The position numbers were made by a program, and so were the translations under genes. 61,196 nucleotides of DNA from an uncultured Eubacteriales bacterium (GTDB lineage Bacteria > Bacillota > Clostridia > Christensenellales > Aristaeellaceae), in NCBI GenBank assembly GCA_900540045.1, contig UQEF01000004.1, positions 1 through 61,196 on the forward strand, in the 5' to 3' direction. Positions 23,188 through 31,851 of this stretch are shown piece after piece; the stretch's first letter is position 1; each line of letters starts with the position of its first letter. The notes beneath the pieces were generated by a model. That model saw only the letters and a list, made by a program, of their open reading frames with translations. It was not told the origin of the DNA and did no database searches.

Positions 23188-25794
23188 GTGGCAGCGACCC
23201 CCACCCCCACCCCCATGATGCGGCAGTACCTGGAATTGAAGGAAAAGTACCAGGACTGCATTCTGTTTTTCCGTCTGGGCGATTTTTATGAAATGTTCTT
23301 TGACGACGCCAAGCTCGCCTCCAAGGAACTGGAACTGACCCTCACGGGCAAGGACTGCGGCCTTTCCGAGCGCGCGCCCATGTGCGGCGTGCCCTATCAC
23401 GCGGCCAGCGCCTATATTTCGCGCCTGATTGAAAAGGGCTATAAGGTGGCCGTGTGCGAGCAGCTGACCGACCCGGCGCTGAGCAAGGGGCTGGTGGAGC
23501 GCGACGTGATCCGCATCGTCACGCCCGGCACGGTGGCCGATCCTTCCCAGCTGGACGAAAAAAGCGCCTGCTATGTGCTGTGCGTGGCCTTTGTGGGCAA
23601 GGCGGCGGCACTGGCCTATGCGGACGTGAGCACGGGCGAGCTGATTGCCCACCTGCTTAACGACGCGCAGCGCACCCTGCGCGACGAATTGATGCGCATC
23701 CGTCCGCGCGAAATCGTGACCAACGATATGGGCAAGCTCAGCCCGCATCTTGGCGAAACCATCAGCTGCACCGTCCTGCCCGATTCGGATTTCCAGAAGA
23801 AAAACGCGCAGCGCGCGCTGCTGGAGCATTTCAAGGTGCCCTCGCTCACGGCTCTTGGCCTGGACGAGCGCGACCGTCGCTACCTCGCGGCGGGGGCGCT
23901 TTTGATCTATCTCAATGATACGCAGAAAAACGCCCTGCCGCACCTGACGCAGCTCACCATCTATCAGGGCGAGCGCACCATGTTTCTGGACCGCATGACG
24001 CGGCGCAACCTTGAGCTGGTGGAAAGCCTGCGCGCGGGGGAGCGGCGGGGGTCGCTGCTCTGGCTTCTGGACCGCACGCACACCGCCATGGGCGCGCGGC
24101 TGCTTCGCAGTTGGGTGGAAAACCCCATGATCGACCGCGCGGCCATCGAGACGCGGCTTGACGCGGTGGAGGCCCTCAAGGACAATTACATGGCGGCCGA
24201 GGAAATGGGTCAGGCGCTGGAAAATGTGGCGGATATGGAGCGCCTTTTGGGCAAGATCAGCTACAACAGCCTCACCGCGCGCGACTGCCTGGCGCTGCTG
24301 CGCTCGCTCAAGGCGGTGGCGCCGGTCAAGGAGCTGCTTGGCCGCTTTGAGACCACGGCCATCCAGGCGCTGGCCCACACGCTGACGCCCCTGGAATCCC
24401 TGTGCGATTTGCTCGAGCGCGCCATCGACCCCGACGCGCCCATTTTGCTCAGCGACGGGGGCGTGATCCGCGCGGGCTACAGCGCGGAGCTGGACGAATA
24501 CCGCGACGCGGCCGCCAACGGCAAGCAGTGGATTTTGAATCTGGAGGCAGCCGAGCGGCAGGAAACCGGCATCAAGAACCTGCGCATCCAGTATAACCGC
24601 GTGTTCGGCTATTACATCGAGGTCACCAAGAGCAACCTGGATCTGGTACCCCTGCGCTACAGCCGCAAGCAGACCCTTGCCGGAGCCGAGCGCTACGTGA
24701 CCCCGGAGCTTCAGGAAATCGAGCATAAAATCCTTAACGCCCAGCAAATGGCCCTGACGCTGGAAAGCACGCTCTTTGCCTCCGTGCGCGAGGCCATCGC
24801 CGCCGAGATCGGCGCGGTGCAGCAAAACGCCATGGTGCTCAAAACCGCGGACGCGCTTTTGTCGCTGGCGCAGGTGGCGCGCGAAAACGACTATGTCAAG
24901 CCCACCCTCAACGAGGACGGCGTGCTCACCATCGTGGAGGGCCGCCATCCCATCGTGGAGCGCACCGTCACCGACGCGCCCTTTGTGCCCAATGACGTGA
25001 CCATGGATACCGGCGACAACCGCATGCTCATCATCACCGGCCCCAACATGGCGGGCAAGAGCACCTATATGCGCCAGGTGGCACTGATTACGCTCATGGC
25101 GCATATCGGCAGCTTCGTGCCCGCGCGCGAGGCCAACATCAGCCTGTGCGACCGCATCTTTACCCGCATCGGCGCCTCGGACGACCTGGCCGGGGGCCAG
25201 AGCACTTTCATGGTGGAGATGAGCGAAACCGCCGCCATCCTGCGCGCCGCCACCAGCCGCTCGCTGGTCATTCTAGACGAAATCGGCCGGGGCACCAGCA
25301 CGTTTGACGGTCTGGCCATCGCCTGGGCGGTGGTGGAATACCTGCTGGATCCAAAGCGCATCGGCGCAAAGACGCTCTTTGCCACGCACTATCACGAGCT
25401 GAGCGAGCTGGAAGGCCGTTTCCCGGGCGTGAAAAACTACTGCATTTCGGTCATGGAGCATGGGGAGGACGTGATTTTCCTTCGCAAAATCATGCCCGGC
25501 GGCGCGGATAAGAGCTACGGCGTGCACGTGGCGCGTCTGGCCGGCGTGCCCGCGCCCGTGGTCGCCCGCGCGCATGAGATTCAGGCGCGGCTGGAAGTGA
25601 GCGACATCAATCAGGAGACCATCTCCTCCAACATCCTGGAAAAGCGCAAGAAGGAAAACCGCCAGACCGACCTGTTCCACCTGGGCCAGGACGAGCTGAT
25701 TGACGAACTCAAAAACCTGGACGTGCTGTCCGTCACCCCGATGGACGCGTTGAACATCCTGTTCCGCCTGCGTGAAAAGGCGCGCAGGCTGTAA
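23188..25794 (+). CDS. mutS: DNA mismatch recognition ATPase MutS
   Basis: 868 residues from GTG 23188 (GAAAGGAG upstream). Mismatch-contact motif FYEMF (FRLGDFYEMFFDDA, residues 30-43), clamp and core domains, Walker A GPNMAGKST (about residue 620), Walker B VILDEIGRGTSTFDGLAIAW, and a C-terminal dimerisation segment. All key residues of a full-length MutS1 are present. Operon with mutL and miaA downstream. Confidence 0.98.
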   Translation: MAATPTPTPMMRQYLELKEKYQDCILFFRLGDFYEMFFDDAKLASKELELTLTGKDCGLSERAPMCGVPYHAASAYISRLIEKGYKVAVCEQLTDPALSKGLVERDVIRIVTPGTVADPSQLDEKSACYVLCVAFVGKAAALAYADVSTGELIAHLLNDAQRTLRDELMRIRPREIVTNDMGKLSPHLGETISCTVLPDSDFQKKNAQRALLEHFKVPSLTALGLDERDRRYLAAGALLIYLNDTQKNALPHLTQLTIYQGERTMFLDRMTRRNLELVESLRAGERRGSLLWLLDRTHTAMGARLLRSWVENPMIDRAAIETRLDAVEALKDNYMAAEEMGQALENVADMERLLGKISYNSLTARDCLALLRSLKAVAPVKELLGRFETTAIQALAHTLTPLESLCDLLERAIDPDAPILLSDGGVIRAGYSAELDEYRDAAANGKQWILNLEAAERQETGIKNLRIQYNRVFGYYIEVTKSNLDLVPLRYSRKQTLAGAERYVTPELQEIEHKILNAQQMALTLESTLFASVREAIAAEIGAVQQNAMVLKTADALLSLAQVARENDYVKPTLNEDGVLTIVEGRHPIVERTVTDAPFVPNDVTMDTGDNRMLIITGPNMAGKSTYMRQVALITLMAHIGSFVPAREANISLCDRIFTRIGASDDLAGGQSTFMVEMSETAAILRAATSRSLVILDEIGRGTSTFDGLAIAWAVVEYLLDPKRIGAKTLFATHYHELSELEGRFPGVKNYCISVMEHGEDVIFLRKIMPGGADKSYGVHVARLAGVPAPVVARAHEIQARLEVSDINQETISSNILEKRKKENRQTDLFHLGQDELIDELKNLDVLSVTPMDALNILFRLREKARRL

Positions 25795-25805
25795 AGGAGG
25801 GGCGT

Positions 25806-27959
25806 ATGCCGGTTATCAGAAAACTGTCCGCCGAGATCATCGGGCAGATCGCCGCGGGCGAGGTGGTGGAGCGTCCGGCTTCCGCCGTCAAGGAGCTGGT
25901 GGAAAACAGCATCGACGCGGGCGCGCACAACGTGACCGTGGAACTGCGCGAGGGCGGCATCAAGTACCTGCGCGTCACCGACAACGGCTGCGGCATTCCC
26001 GCCGAGCAGGTGCGTCTGGCCTTTGAGCGCCACGCCACCAGCAAGATTGCCGCCGCCGCGGACCTCTACAACATCCATACCCTGGGCTTCCGGGGCGAGG
26101 CGCTGGCCTCGATCGCGGCGGTATCGCGCGTCACGCTTACCACCCGCACGCAGGAGGCGCCCTTCGGCACCCGCGCCGTGGTAGAGGCGGGGGAGTTTAC
26201 CGATATCCGTCAGGCGGCCTCGCCCGTGGGCACCACCATCGTGGTGGAGGACCTGTTCTGCAACACGCCCGTGCGCCTCAAATTCCTCAAAAAGCCCGCT
26301 GTGGAGGCTTCTCTCGTGGCGGATTACATGCAGCGGCTCATCCTGTCAAGGCCGGATGTGGCCTTCCGCTTCGTCAGCCAGGGCAAGACCGTCTACCACA
26401 GCATGGGGGACGGAAGCGTGGAATCTGCGCTCTACAGCCTCTACGGGCGCGAGGCGTTTGGCAAAATGCGAAAGGCGAGCGGCCACATGAACGGCGTGCT
26501 GCTCTCCGGCTATGTGGGCGCGGGGGATCTTGCCCGCGGCAACCGCCAGCAACAGTCCTTCTTTGTCAACGGGCGCTTCTTCCGCAGCCAGCCCCTCAGC
26601 TGCGCGCTGGAGGAAGGCTGCGAGGGACAGGTGATGGTAGGGCGCTTTCCCATGTGCGCGCTGTTTTTGGAGGTGCCCGTTGAGCAGGTGGATGTGAACG
26701 TGCACCCCAACAAGCTGGAGGTGCGCTTCCAGAACGAACCCGCCGTGGCCGAGGCCGTGCGCACGCTGGTGAGAGAGGCCATGCGCGGTGAAACGTTGGG
26801 TGAACGGCTTTCGGCGGCGCAAAGCGCCCCTTCCAACGTGGAACCCAAAGCCGATTTTTCTCTGGTCCGGCTGGACAATCCCCTCGATGGGCAGGTGACG
26901 CCTCCGGCACAGGCAGGCGGCCCGCAAAGCGGCGCGGGACCCGTGGCCGATGCCGCGTCGGAGCTGCGGCACCCGGTGCTGACCGAAGCGCAGAAACAGG
27001 AGCTGGCTGCCCTTGAGCCCGTGGTGATTCCTGATGCGCCCGCGAGGTCCGCAATGGCGCAGAGCGCCGCTCCTCCGGCTGTTGCGCGTGCTGTGCTTGG
27101 CGCGGCGGTTTCCATGCCGGTAGTACCTGCTGCTCCTGCACGGGAGCGGCCATCATCCGCCCCTGCGCAACTGCCGCCCATATCCGGCTGGTTTTCCGCC
27201 GGACCTGCGCCGCGTCCGGACGGAGTGCCGGAAAAGCCGGGAACGGCGGCAGCGGTCCCGGCTGCGTTTCTCAGAAAATCTGCAGCACCTGCGCAGGCAA
27301 TCTCACCGGCATCCGGTCCGGACTTTCCGTCCGTGCCTGAATCGGAGCAGCAAACCCTTGCGCCGCAAGACCCGGCACAGAGCGCGCCGCTTCGGCTGGT
27401 GGGCATCGTGTTCGATACCTACTGGATCTTTGAATCGGGCGACCGGCTGCTCCTTGTGGACCAGCATGCCGCGCATGAGCGCATGCTCTACGACCGGCTG
27501 ATGGAGCGGTTTGAAAAGGGCACGGTGTCGCAGCAGCTGCTTTCGCCGCAGCTGGTGCGGCTCACGGCGCACGACAGGACGCTGGTTTCGGAGTTCGCGC
27601 CGGTGCTTGCGGACGCGGGGTTCGAGGTGGAGCCCTTCGACGATACCTGCGTGGCGGTCAAGGCCGTCCCCACCCTGTTTGGCGAAAACGAGTCCCCGCG
27701 CGAGCTGCTTTTGGAGGCGCTGGACGAATGGCAGGCCGGGCGCGGGCAGGTCACGCGCGAGCGCATGCGCCGGCGCGTGGCTCAGATGGCCTGCAAGCAC
27801 GCCATCAAGGGCGGCGACCGCCTCAACGAAACGCAGGTGCGCGGCTTTTTGCAGGAAATTTTGCAAAGCGACTGCATGCCCACCTGTCCGCACGGCCGCC
27901 CCATCGTGACCGAGATCACGCGCTACGCGCTGGAAAAGCGCTTCAAGCGCGTGCAGTAA
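25806..27959 (+). CDS. mutL: DNA mismatch repair protein MutL
   Basis: 717 residues. The GHKL ATPase domain has ELVENSIDAGA (motif I), DNGCGI (II) and HATSKI/TLGFRGEAL (III). A Pro/Ala-rich linker runs from about residue 350 to 520. The C-terminal domain holds the endonuclease motif DQHAAHERMLYDRL, ACKHAIKGGDRL and CPHGRPI, so this is the nicking MutL type found in bacteria lacking MutH. The last acidic residue of DQHA(x2)E(x4)E is Asp here. The start follows AAAGGAGG, 11 bases after mutS. Confidence 0.97.
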   Translation: MPVIRKLSAEIIGQIAAGEVVERPASAVKELVENSIDAGAHNVTVELREGGIKYLRVTDNGCGIPAEQVRLAFERHATSKIAAAADLYNIHTLGFRGEALASIAAVSRVTLTTRTQEAPFGTRAVVEAGEFTDIRQAASPVGTTIVVEDLFCNTPVRLKFLKKPAVEASLVADYMQRLILSRPDVAFRFVSQGKTVYHSMGDGSVESALYSLYGREAFGKMRKASGHMNGVLLSGYVGAGDLARGNRQQQSFFVNGRFFRSQPLSCALEEGCEGQVMVGRFPMCALFLEVPVEQVDVNVHPNKLEVRFQNEPAVAEAVRTLVREAMRGETLGERLSAAQSAPSNVEPKADFSLVRLDNPLDGQVTPPAQAGGPQSGAGPVADAASELRHPVLTEAQKQELAALEPVVIPDAPARSAMAQSAAPPAVARAVLGAAVSMPVVPAAPARERPSSAPAQLPPISGWFSAGPAPRPDGVPEKPGTAAAVPAAFLRKSAAPAQAISPASGPDFPSVPESEQQTLAPQDPAQSAPLRLVGIVFDTYWIFESGDRLLLVDQHAAHERMLYDRLMERFEKGTVSQQLLSPQLVRLTAHDRTLVSEFAPVLADAGFEVEPFDDTCVAVKAVPTLFGENESPRELLLEALDEWQAGRGQVTRERMRRRVAQMACKHAIKGGDRLNETQVRGFLQEILQSDCMPTCPHGRPIVTEITRYALEKRFKRVQ

Positions 27960-27973
27960 AGGAGGCCGTTTCC

Positions 27974-28927
27974 ATGGGGAAAAAGCCCCCCGTAATCGCC
28001 GTTGCGGGCCCTACGGCCAGCGGGAAGAGCGATCTGGGCCTGAAACTGGCCCGGTGCCTTGGGGGCGAAATCGTCTGCATGGACTCCATGCAGATCTACC
28101 GGCGCATGGACATCGGCACCGCCAAGCCCACGGCGCAGGAGCGCGCGCTTGTGCCGCACCACATGCTGGATGTGGCCGACCCCACCGAAGCCTACGCCGT
28201 GGCCGACTATGCCGTGACGGCGGAACAGGTGATCGCGCAGATTCTGTCGCGCGGCAGGGTGCCCATTCTGGTGGGCGGCACGGGCCTGTATCTCAAGGCG
28301 CTGATGGACGGGCTGTCGCTGGGCGGCGCGGGCGGGGATGAACGCCTGCGCGCCGAGCTCAACGCCCTGGCGGACGTGCCGGGCGGCAAGGAACGACTGC
28401 ATGCCAGACTGGCCGCCGTGGACCCCGAAACCGCTGCACGCCTGCACCCCAACGACCGCCGCCGCGTGATCCGCGCCATTGAGGTGTACGAGCAGACCGG
28501 CGCACCCATGAGCCGGCAGAACCACGCCGCGCAGGACCGACCTTTCCGCGTGCTGCCGCTGGTGCTGGAATGGCCGCGCGAACTTCTCTATGCCCGGCTG
28601 GAAACCCGCGTGCACCGCATGATGGAGCTGGGGCTGCTTTCGGAGGTGCGCGCCCTGCTGGAAAGCGGCGTTGCGCCTGCGGCCCAGTCCATGCAGGGCA
28701 TCGGCTACAAGGAACTGATTCCCGTTATCATGGGGCAGGGCGATGTGGACCGGGCCGTGTGGGATATCATCGTGCACACGCGCCATTACGCCAAGCGGCA
28801 GGGCACATGGTTTCGTGCCGAACCAAGATGCGTGTGGATGGACGCGCGCGATTCGGACGCGCTGCTTGACCGGGCCATGGAACATGTGCAGGCCTTTTGG
28901 AACGATGCAAAGGAGCAAGACGAATGA
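27974..28927 (+). CDS. miaA: tRNA dimethylallyltransferase MiaA
   Basis: 317 residues. P-loop GPTASGKSDLGLKLA (residues 12-26), the catalytic MDSMQIYRRMDIGTAKPT segment with Asp, the DPTEAYAVADY region and VGGTGLYLKALMDGL. It prenylates A37 of tRNAs; MiaB then methylthiolates. The start at 27974 has GGAGGCC upstream, 14 bases after mutL. Its stop overlaps the next start (ATGA). Confidence 0.97.
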   Translation: MGKKPPVIAVAGPTASGKSDLGLKLARCLGGEIVCMDSMQIYRRMDIGTAKPTAQERALVPHHMLDVADPTEAYAVADYAVTAEQVIAQILSRGRVPILVGGTGLYLKALMDGLSLGGAGGDERLRAELNALADVPGGKERLHARLAAVDPETAARLHPNDRRRVIRAIEVYEQTGAPMSRQNHAAQDRPFRVLPLVLEWPRELLYARLETRVHRMMELGLLSEVRALLESGVAPAAQSMQGIGYKELIPVIMGQGDVDRAVWDIIVHTRHYAKRQGTWFRAEPRCVWMDARDSDALLDRAMEHVQAFWNDAKEQDE

Positions 28928-30156
28928 AAAAGATCATTGAGGCGGCAGAAAAGCGCTGCCAGCCCATGTTTGCGCGCATCGACGAGATCGCGCTGGAAAA
29001 CACCGCCAAGGTGCTAGACGCCCTGCAGCGCCACGAGGTGGCGGCGCGCCACTTCGCACCCACCACGGGCTACGGATACGACGATATCGGCCGCGACACG
29101 CTGGAAAAGCTCTTTGCAGACCTGTTCCATGCCGACGCGGCCATCGTCCGTCCGCAGATCGCGTCGGGCACGCATGCGCTGTCAATGTGCCTGTTCGGGC
29201 TGCTCAGGCCCGGCGACGAGCTGCTTTATGCCTCCGGCGGCCCCTATGACACGCTGGAGGATGTGATCGGCGTGCGCGGCTGCCCGCCGGGATCGCTGCG
29301 CGAAATGGGTGTGAGCTATGCCGAGGTGCCCATGGGCGCGGACGGACGGCTGGACCTTGCCGCCATCCGCGCAGCCATGAAGCCGTGCACCCGCGTGGTG
29401 GCCGTTCAGCGCAGCCGCGGCTATTCCTCGCGCCCCAGCCTCATGCCCGAGGACGTCGCTCCCCTGGCGGATATGCTCAAACGGGACTTTCCCGACGCGG
29501 TGCTCATGGTGGATAACTGCTATGGCGAATTTGTCTGCACTCAGGAACCTACCGAGTTTGGCGCGGACGTGTGCGTGGGCAGCCTGATCAAAAACCCCGG
29601 CGGCGGCCTTGCGCCCACGGGCGGCTATATCGTGGGCCGTCAGGACGTGATCGACCGCGTCAGCTGCCGCCTGACCGCGCCGGGCATCGGCCGCGAGGTG
29701 GGCAGCTATGCGGGCAGCTATCAGCCGTTCTATCAGGGGCTGTTCCTCGCTCCCCATGTGGTGGCGCAGGCCGTGCGCACCTCCGTGCTGGCCGCCGCCG
29801 TGTGCGAGGCGCTGGGCATGCGCTCCACCCCCGCGCCGGATGACCGGCGCACGGACATCATCCAGGCGCTGGAGCTGGGCACGCCGGAGAGGCTGATCGC
29901 TTTCTGTCAGGGCATCCAGATGGCATCGCCCATCGACAGCATGGCCCTGCCGGAGCCGTGGGATATGCCCGGCTACCAGCATCAGGTCATCATGGCGGCG
30001 GGCACGTTCGTCAGCGGCGCGTCCATCGAGCTCAGCGCAGACGCGCCCATGCGCGAGCCCTACACCGCGTTTTTGCAGGGCGGCCTCACGTACAGCCACG
30101 GCAAGCTCGCCCTCACCCGCACCTTTGAATACATGCGGAAGAAGGGCCTTCTCTAA
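28924..30156 (+). CDS. Methionine gamma-lyase family (YnbB-like) PLP protein
   Basis: 410 residues. RPQIASGTHALSMCLFGLLRPGDELLYASGGPYDTLEDVIG and VDNCYGEFVCTQEP are the fold-type I PLP signatures of the YnbB/aluminium-resistance family, with the probable PLP lysine in GSLIKNPGGGLAP (about residue 220). Placed after miaA in many Clostridia and Bacilli; biochemical function is unsettled. Coupled to miaA by a four-base overlap. Confidence 0.88.
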   Translation: MKKIIEAAEKRCQPMFARIDEIALENTAKVLDALQRHEVAARHFAPTTGYGYDDIGRDTLEKLFADLFHADAAIVRPQIASGTHALSMCLFGLLRPGDELLYASGGPYDTLEDVIGVRGCPPGSLREMGVSYAEVPMGADGRLDLAAIRAAMKPCTRVVAVQRSRGYSSRPSLMPEDVAPLADMLKRDFPDAVLMVDNCYGEFVCTQEPTEFGADVCVGSLIKNPGGGLAPTGGYIVGRQDVIDRVSCRLTAPGIGREVGSYAGSYQPFYQGLFLAPHVVAQAVRTSVLAAAVCEALGMRSTPAPDDRRTDIIQALELGTPERLIAFCQGIQMASPIDSMALPEPWDMPGYQHQVIMAAGTFVSGASIELSADAPMREPYTAFLQGGLTYSHGKLALTRTFEYMRKKGLL

Positions 30157-30165
30157 GGGTTCTGC

Positions 30166-30212
30166 CCCCTCCCCGCCGCGCATAGACTATCAGCGCAGGG
30201 AGGGGATTTTTT
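30166..30212 (+). terminator. Terminator hairpin whose 3' arm contains the next gene's ribosome site
   Basis: CCCCTCCC (30166-30173) pairs with GGGAGGGG (30198-30205), with GCGC elements able to extend the stem, followed by ATTTTTT (30206-30212). The next gene's GTG start is base 30213 and its only good ribosome site is the GGGAGGGG arm. Confidence 0.7.
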
Positions 30213-30908
30213 GTGAACCGTCAAACACAGGTCAAAAATATGAAAGTCCGCCGGGAAGGCGCGCTTTTGAGCGAAGAAGCGCCGCGGACTGGCGCGGAGC
30301 TGACCGAGCTGCCTCAAAAGGACGGATGGGGCAGGCGGCTGCTCCGTGCGGATAAACTGGTGCGCAACCTGGCCGTGGTGGGCGCGATGCTGCTGACGGT
30401 GGTAGCGGTGAAGAACGCGGGTTCGCCCAACGCACAGAGCGTGTTTGGCGCCCTTCAGGCCAGCACGGAGATGGAATGGGACGAAAGCCTGGGAAAGCTG
30501 AGCTTTGTGGGCGGCATTTTGCCCGACGGCATCCAGGCCGTGTGGAGCGAAAAGGAAACGGTCACCGTCTTTGAGCCCATGGCGGGCGATACCGTGCATG
30601 CCTGGAGCCAGTCGGAGCCTTACATGGCCTTTATGAGCACGGTGCGGGATGTGCGCGCCGTGGCCGACGGCGAGGTGATGAGCGTGGCGCACGGGCTGGA
30701 GGAGGAACGCATCCTGCGCGTCCGTCACGATGACAACACCGAATCCATCTACGGCAACCTGCTCACCTGCTATGCGCAGGAGGGCGACCGCGTCTATGCG
30801 GGCGACGTGATCGCCACCACCATCGAGGGAAAGCCTCTGGTTTTTGAGCTGCGCCGGGATGGCCGCTCCATCAATCCAGAAAGGCTGCTAAAGCCCATTC
30901 CCGAATGA
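30213..30908 (+). CDS. SpoIVFA-like membrane protein with degenerate M23 domain
   Basis: 231 residues from GTG 30213. One membrane helix (about residues 52-70, LAVVGAMLLTVVAVKNAG) separates a basic cytoplasmic N-terminus from an extracytoplasmic part. The C-terminal 100 residues are an M23 lysostaphin fold (VMSVAHGLEEERILRVRHDD, IYGNLLTCYAQEGDRVYAGDVIA, LVFELRRDGRSINP) in which the zinc/catalytic histidines of LHFEI-type motifs are replaced (LVFEL), as in SpoIVFA, the regulator of pro-sigma-K processing. The next gene encodes the matching SpoIVFB-type protease. Confidence 0.82.
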   Translation: MNRQTQVKNMKVRREGALLSEEAPRTGAELTELPQKDGWGRRLLRADKLVRNLAVVGAMLLTVVAVKNAGSPNAQSVFGALQASTEMEWDESLGKLSFVGGILPDGIQAVWSEKETVTVFEPMAGDTVHAWSQSEPYMAFMSTVRDVRAVADGEVMSVAHGLEEERILRVRHDDNTESIYGNLLTCYAQEGDRVYAGDVIATTIEGKPLVFELRRDGRSINPERLLKPIPE

Positions 30909-31750
30909 TGCGCCTCAAGCTGCGTGTGCATCCCGCGGGCGCGGCATGGCTGGGTGCGTGCTTTTTGCTGGCCCCCAGCCATGCGGTGCTGGCGGCCGTC
31001 GCCGCGCTGACGTGGCACGAGGCGGCGCATGTGGCGGCCATGGCGCTATGCGGGGTAAAGCACTGTGTGGTGGAGCTCACGCCCTTTGGCGGCATGGCCG
31101 ACGCGGCCTGTTATGAGCGCCTTTCGCCGGGGAAAAAGGCGGCCTCCTCGTTGGCGGGCGTTCTGGCCAGCGCACTGGGAGCCTGGCTTTGCCTTCGCTT
31201 TGCGCCGGATACGCCCTTCTGGCATGCGCTGTACCTGACCAATGCGTCTCTGGCGGCGTTCAATCTGCTGCCCGTGTGGCCGCTGGACGGCGCGCGGGCG
31301 CTGCTGGCCGCCGCCGAACGGCTGGGCGCGGAGCGCCCGGCCCAGCGCGTGCTGACGGGCCTGGCCTATGCACTGGGCCTTTCCATGGTCGTGCTGGGGC
31401 TGTATGGCGCGTGGCTGGGGCATGTGAACCTTTCGCTGCTGTGTGCGGGGCCGTATCTGGCCTATGCGGCGCACGCCTCGGGCGTGGCGCAGTCGGTCCG
31501 GCGCATGCAGCACGCGCAGGATGCCGCGCGCAAGCTCGCAGAGGGACGCATGATGCCCGTTGGCGCCTACGCCTGCGCCGGGCCGCCGTCCCGATTGACG
31601 CTGGCGCGGATGGCCGGCCGCCTTTCGGATCTTCGCTATCATCTGCTGCTGGTGGTGGACCCCGATACCGGGCGCATCAGCGAGAGCCTGACGGAGGGTG
31701 AACTGACCCAAAGGCTGTTTCATATGCGGGAGGAATCCCAGGGCAGGTAA
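30905..31750 (+). CDS. SpoIVFB-like M50 intramembrane metalloprotease
   Basis: 281 residues, about six membrane helices. The HEAAH zinc motif (WHEAAHVAAMALCG, residues 38-51) and the second-site NLLPVWPLDGAR (about residue 120) are the HExxH and NxxPxxxLDG motifs of site-2 proteases. It overlaps the SpoIVFA-like gene by four bases, the spoIVF arrangement, so it likely processes pro-sigma-K in the mother cell during sporulation. A CBS-like tail is replaced by a short soluble end with VVDPDTGRISESLTEGEL. Confidence 0.87.
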   Translation: MMRLKLRVHPAGAAWLGACFLLAPSHAVLAAVAALTWHEAAHVAAMALCGVKHCVVELTPFGGMADAACYERLSPGKKAASSLAGVLASALGAWLCLRFAPDTPFWHALYLTNASLAAFNLLPVWPLDGARALLAAAERLGAERPAQRVLTGLAYALGLSMVVLGLYGAWLGHVNLSLLCAGPYLAYAAHASGVAQSVRRMQHAQDAARKLAEGRMMPVGAYACAGPPSRLTLARMAGRLSDLRYHLLLVVDPDTGRISESLTEGELTQRLFHMREESQGR

Positions 31751-31771
31751 GCATTCCCTGCCCAAAGAGCA

Positions 31772-31800
31772 TGGACAAAGCGGGAAACGTGTGGTACAAT
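31772..31800 (+). promoter_or_regulatory. Sigma-A-type promoter for the SpoIID-SH3 gene
   Basis: TGGACA (31772-31777), 17-base spacer, TACAAT (31795-31800), 51 bases before the ATG at 31852. An inverted repeat GGGCAGG / CCTGCCC (31741-31763) at the end of the previous gene lies just upstream and may be a weak terminator. Confidence 0.7.
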
Positions 31801-31851
31801 CCGAAATGATTACGAAAGTATTACGAACCATGCGAGGGAGGAACGACCGAG

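Noticed and set aside
22675..25104. 809-residue minus-strand reading opposite mutS
   Set aside because: Antisense to a full-length MutS; His-Ala-Gly-rich and without domains.
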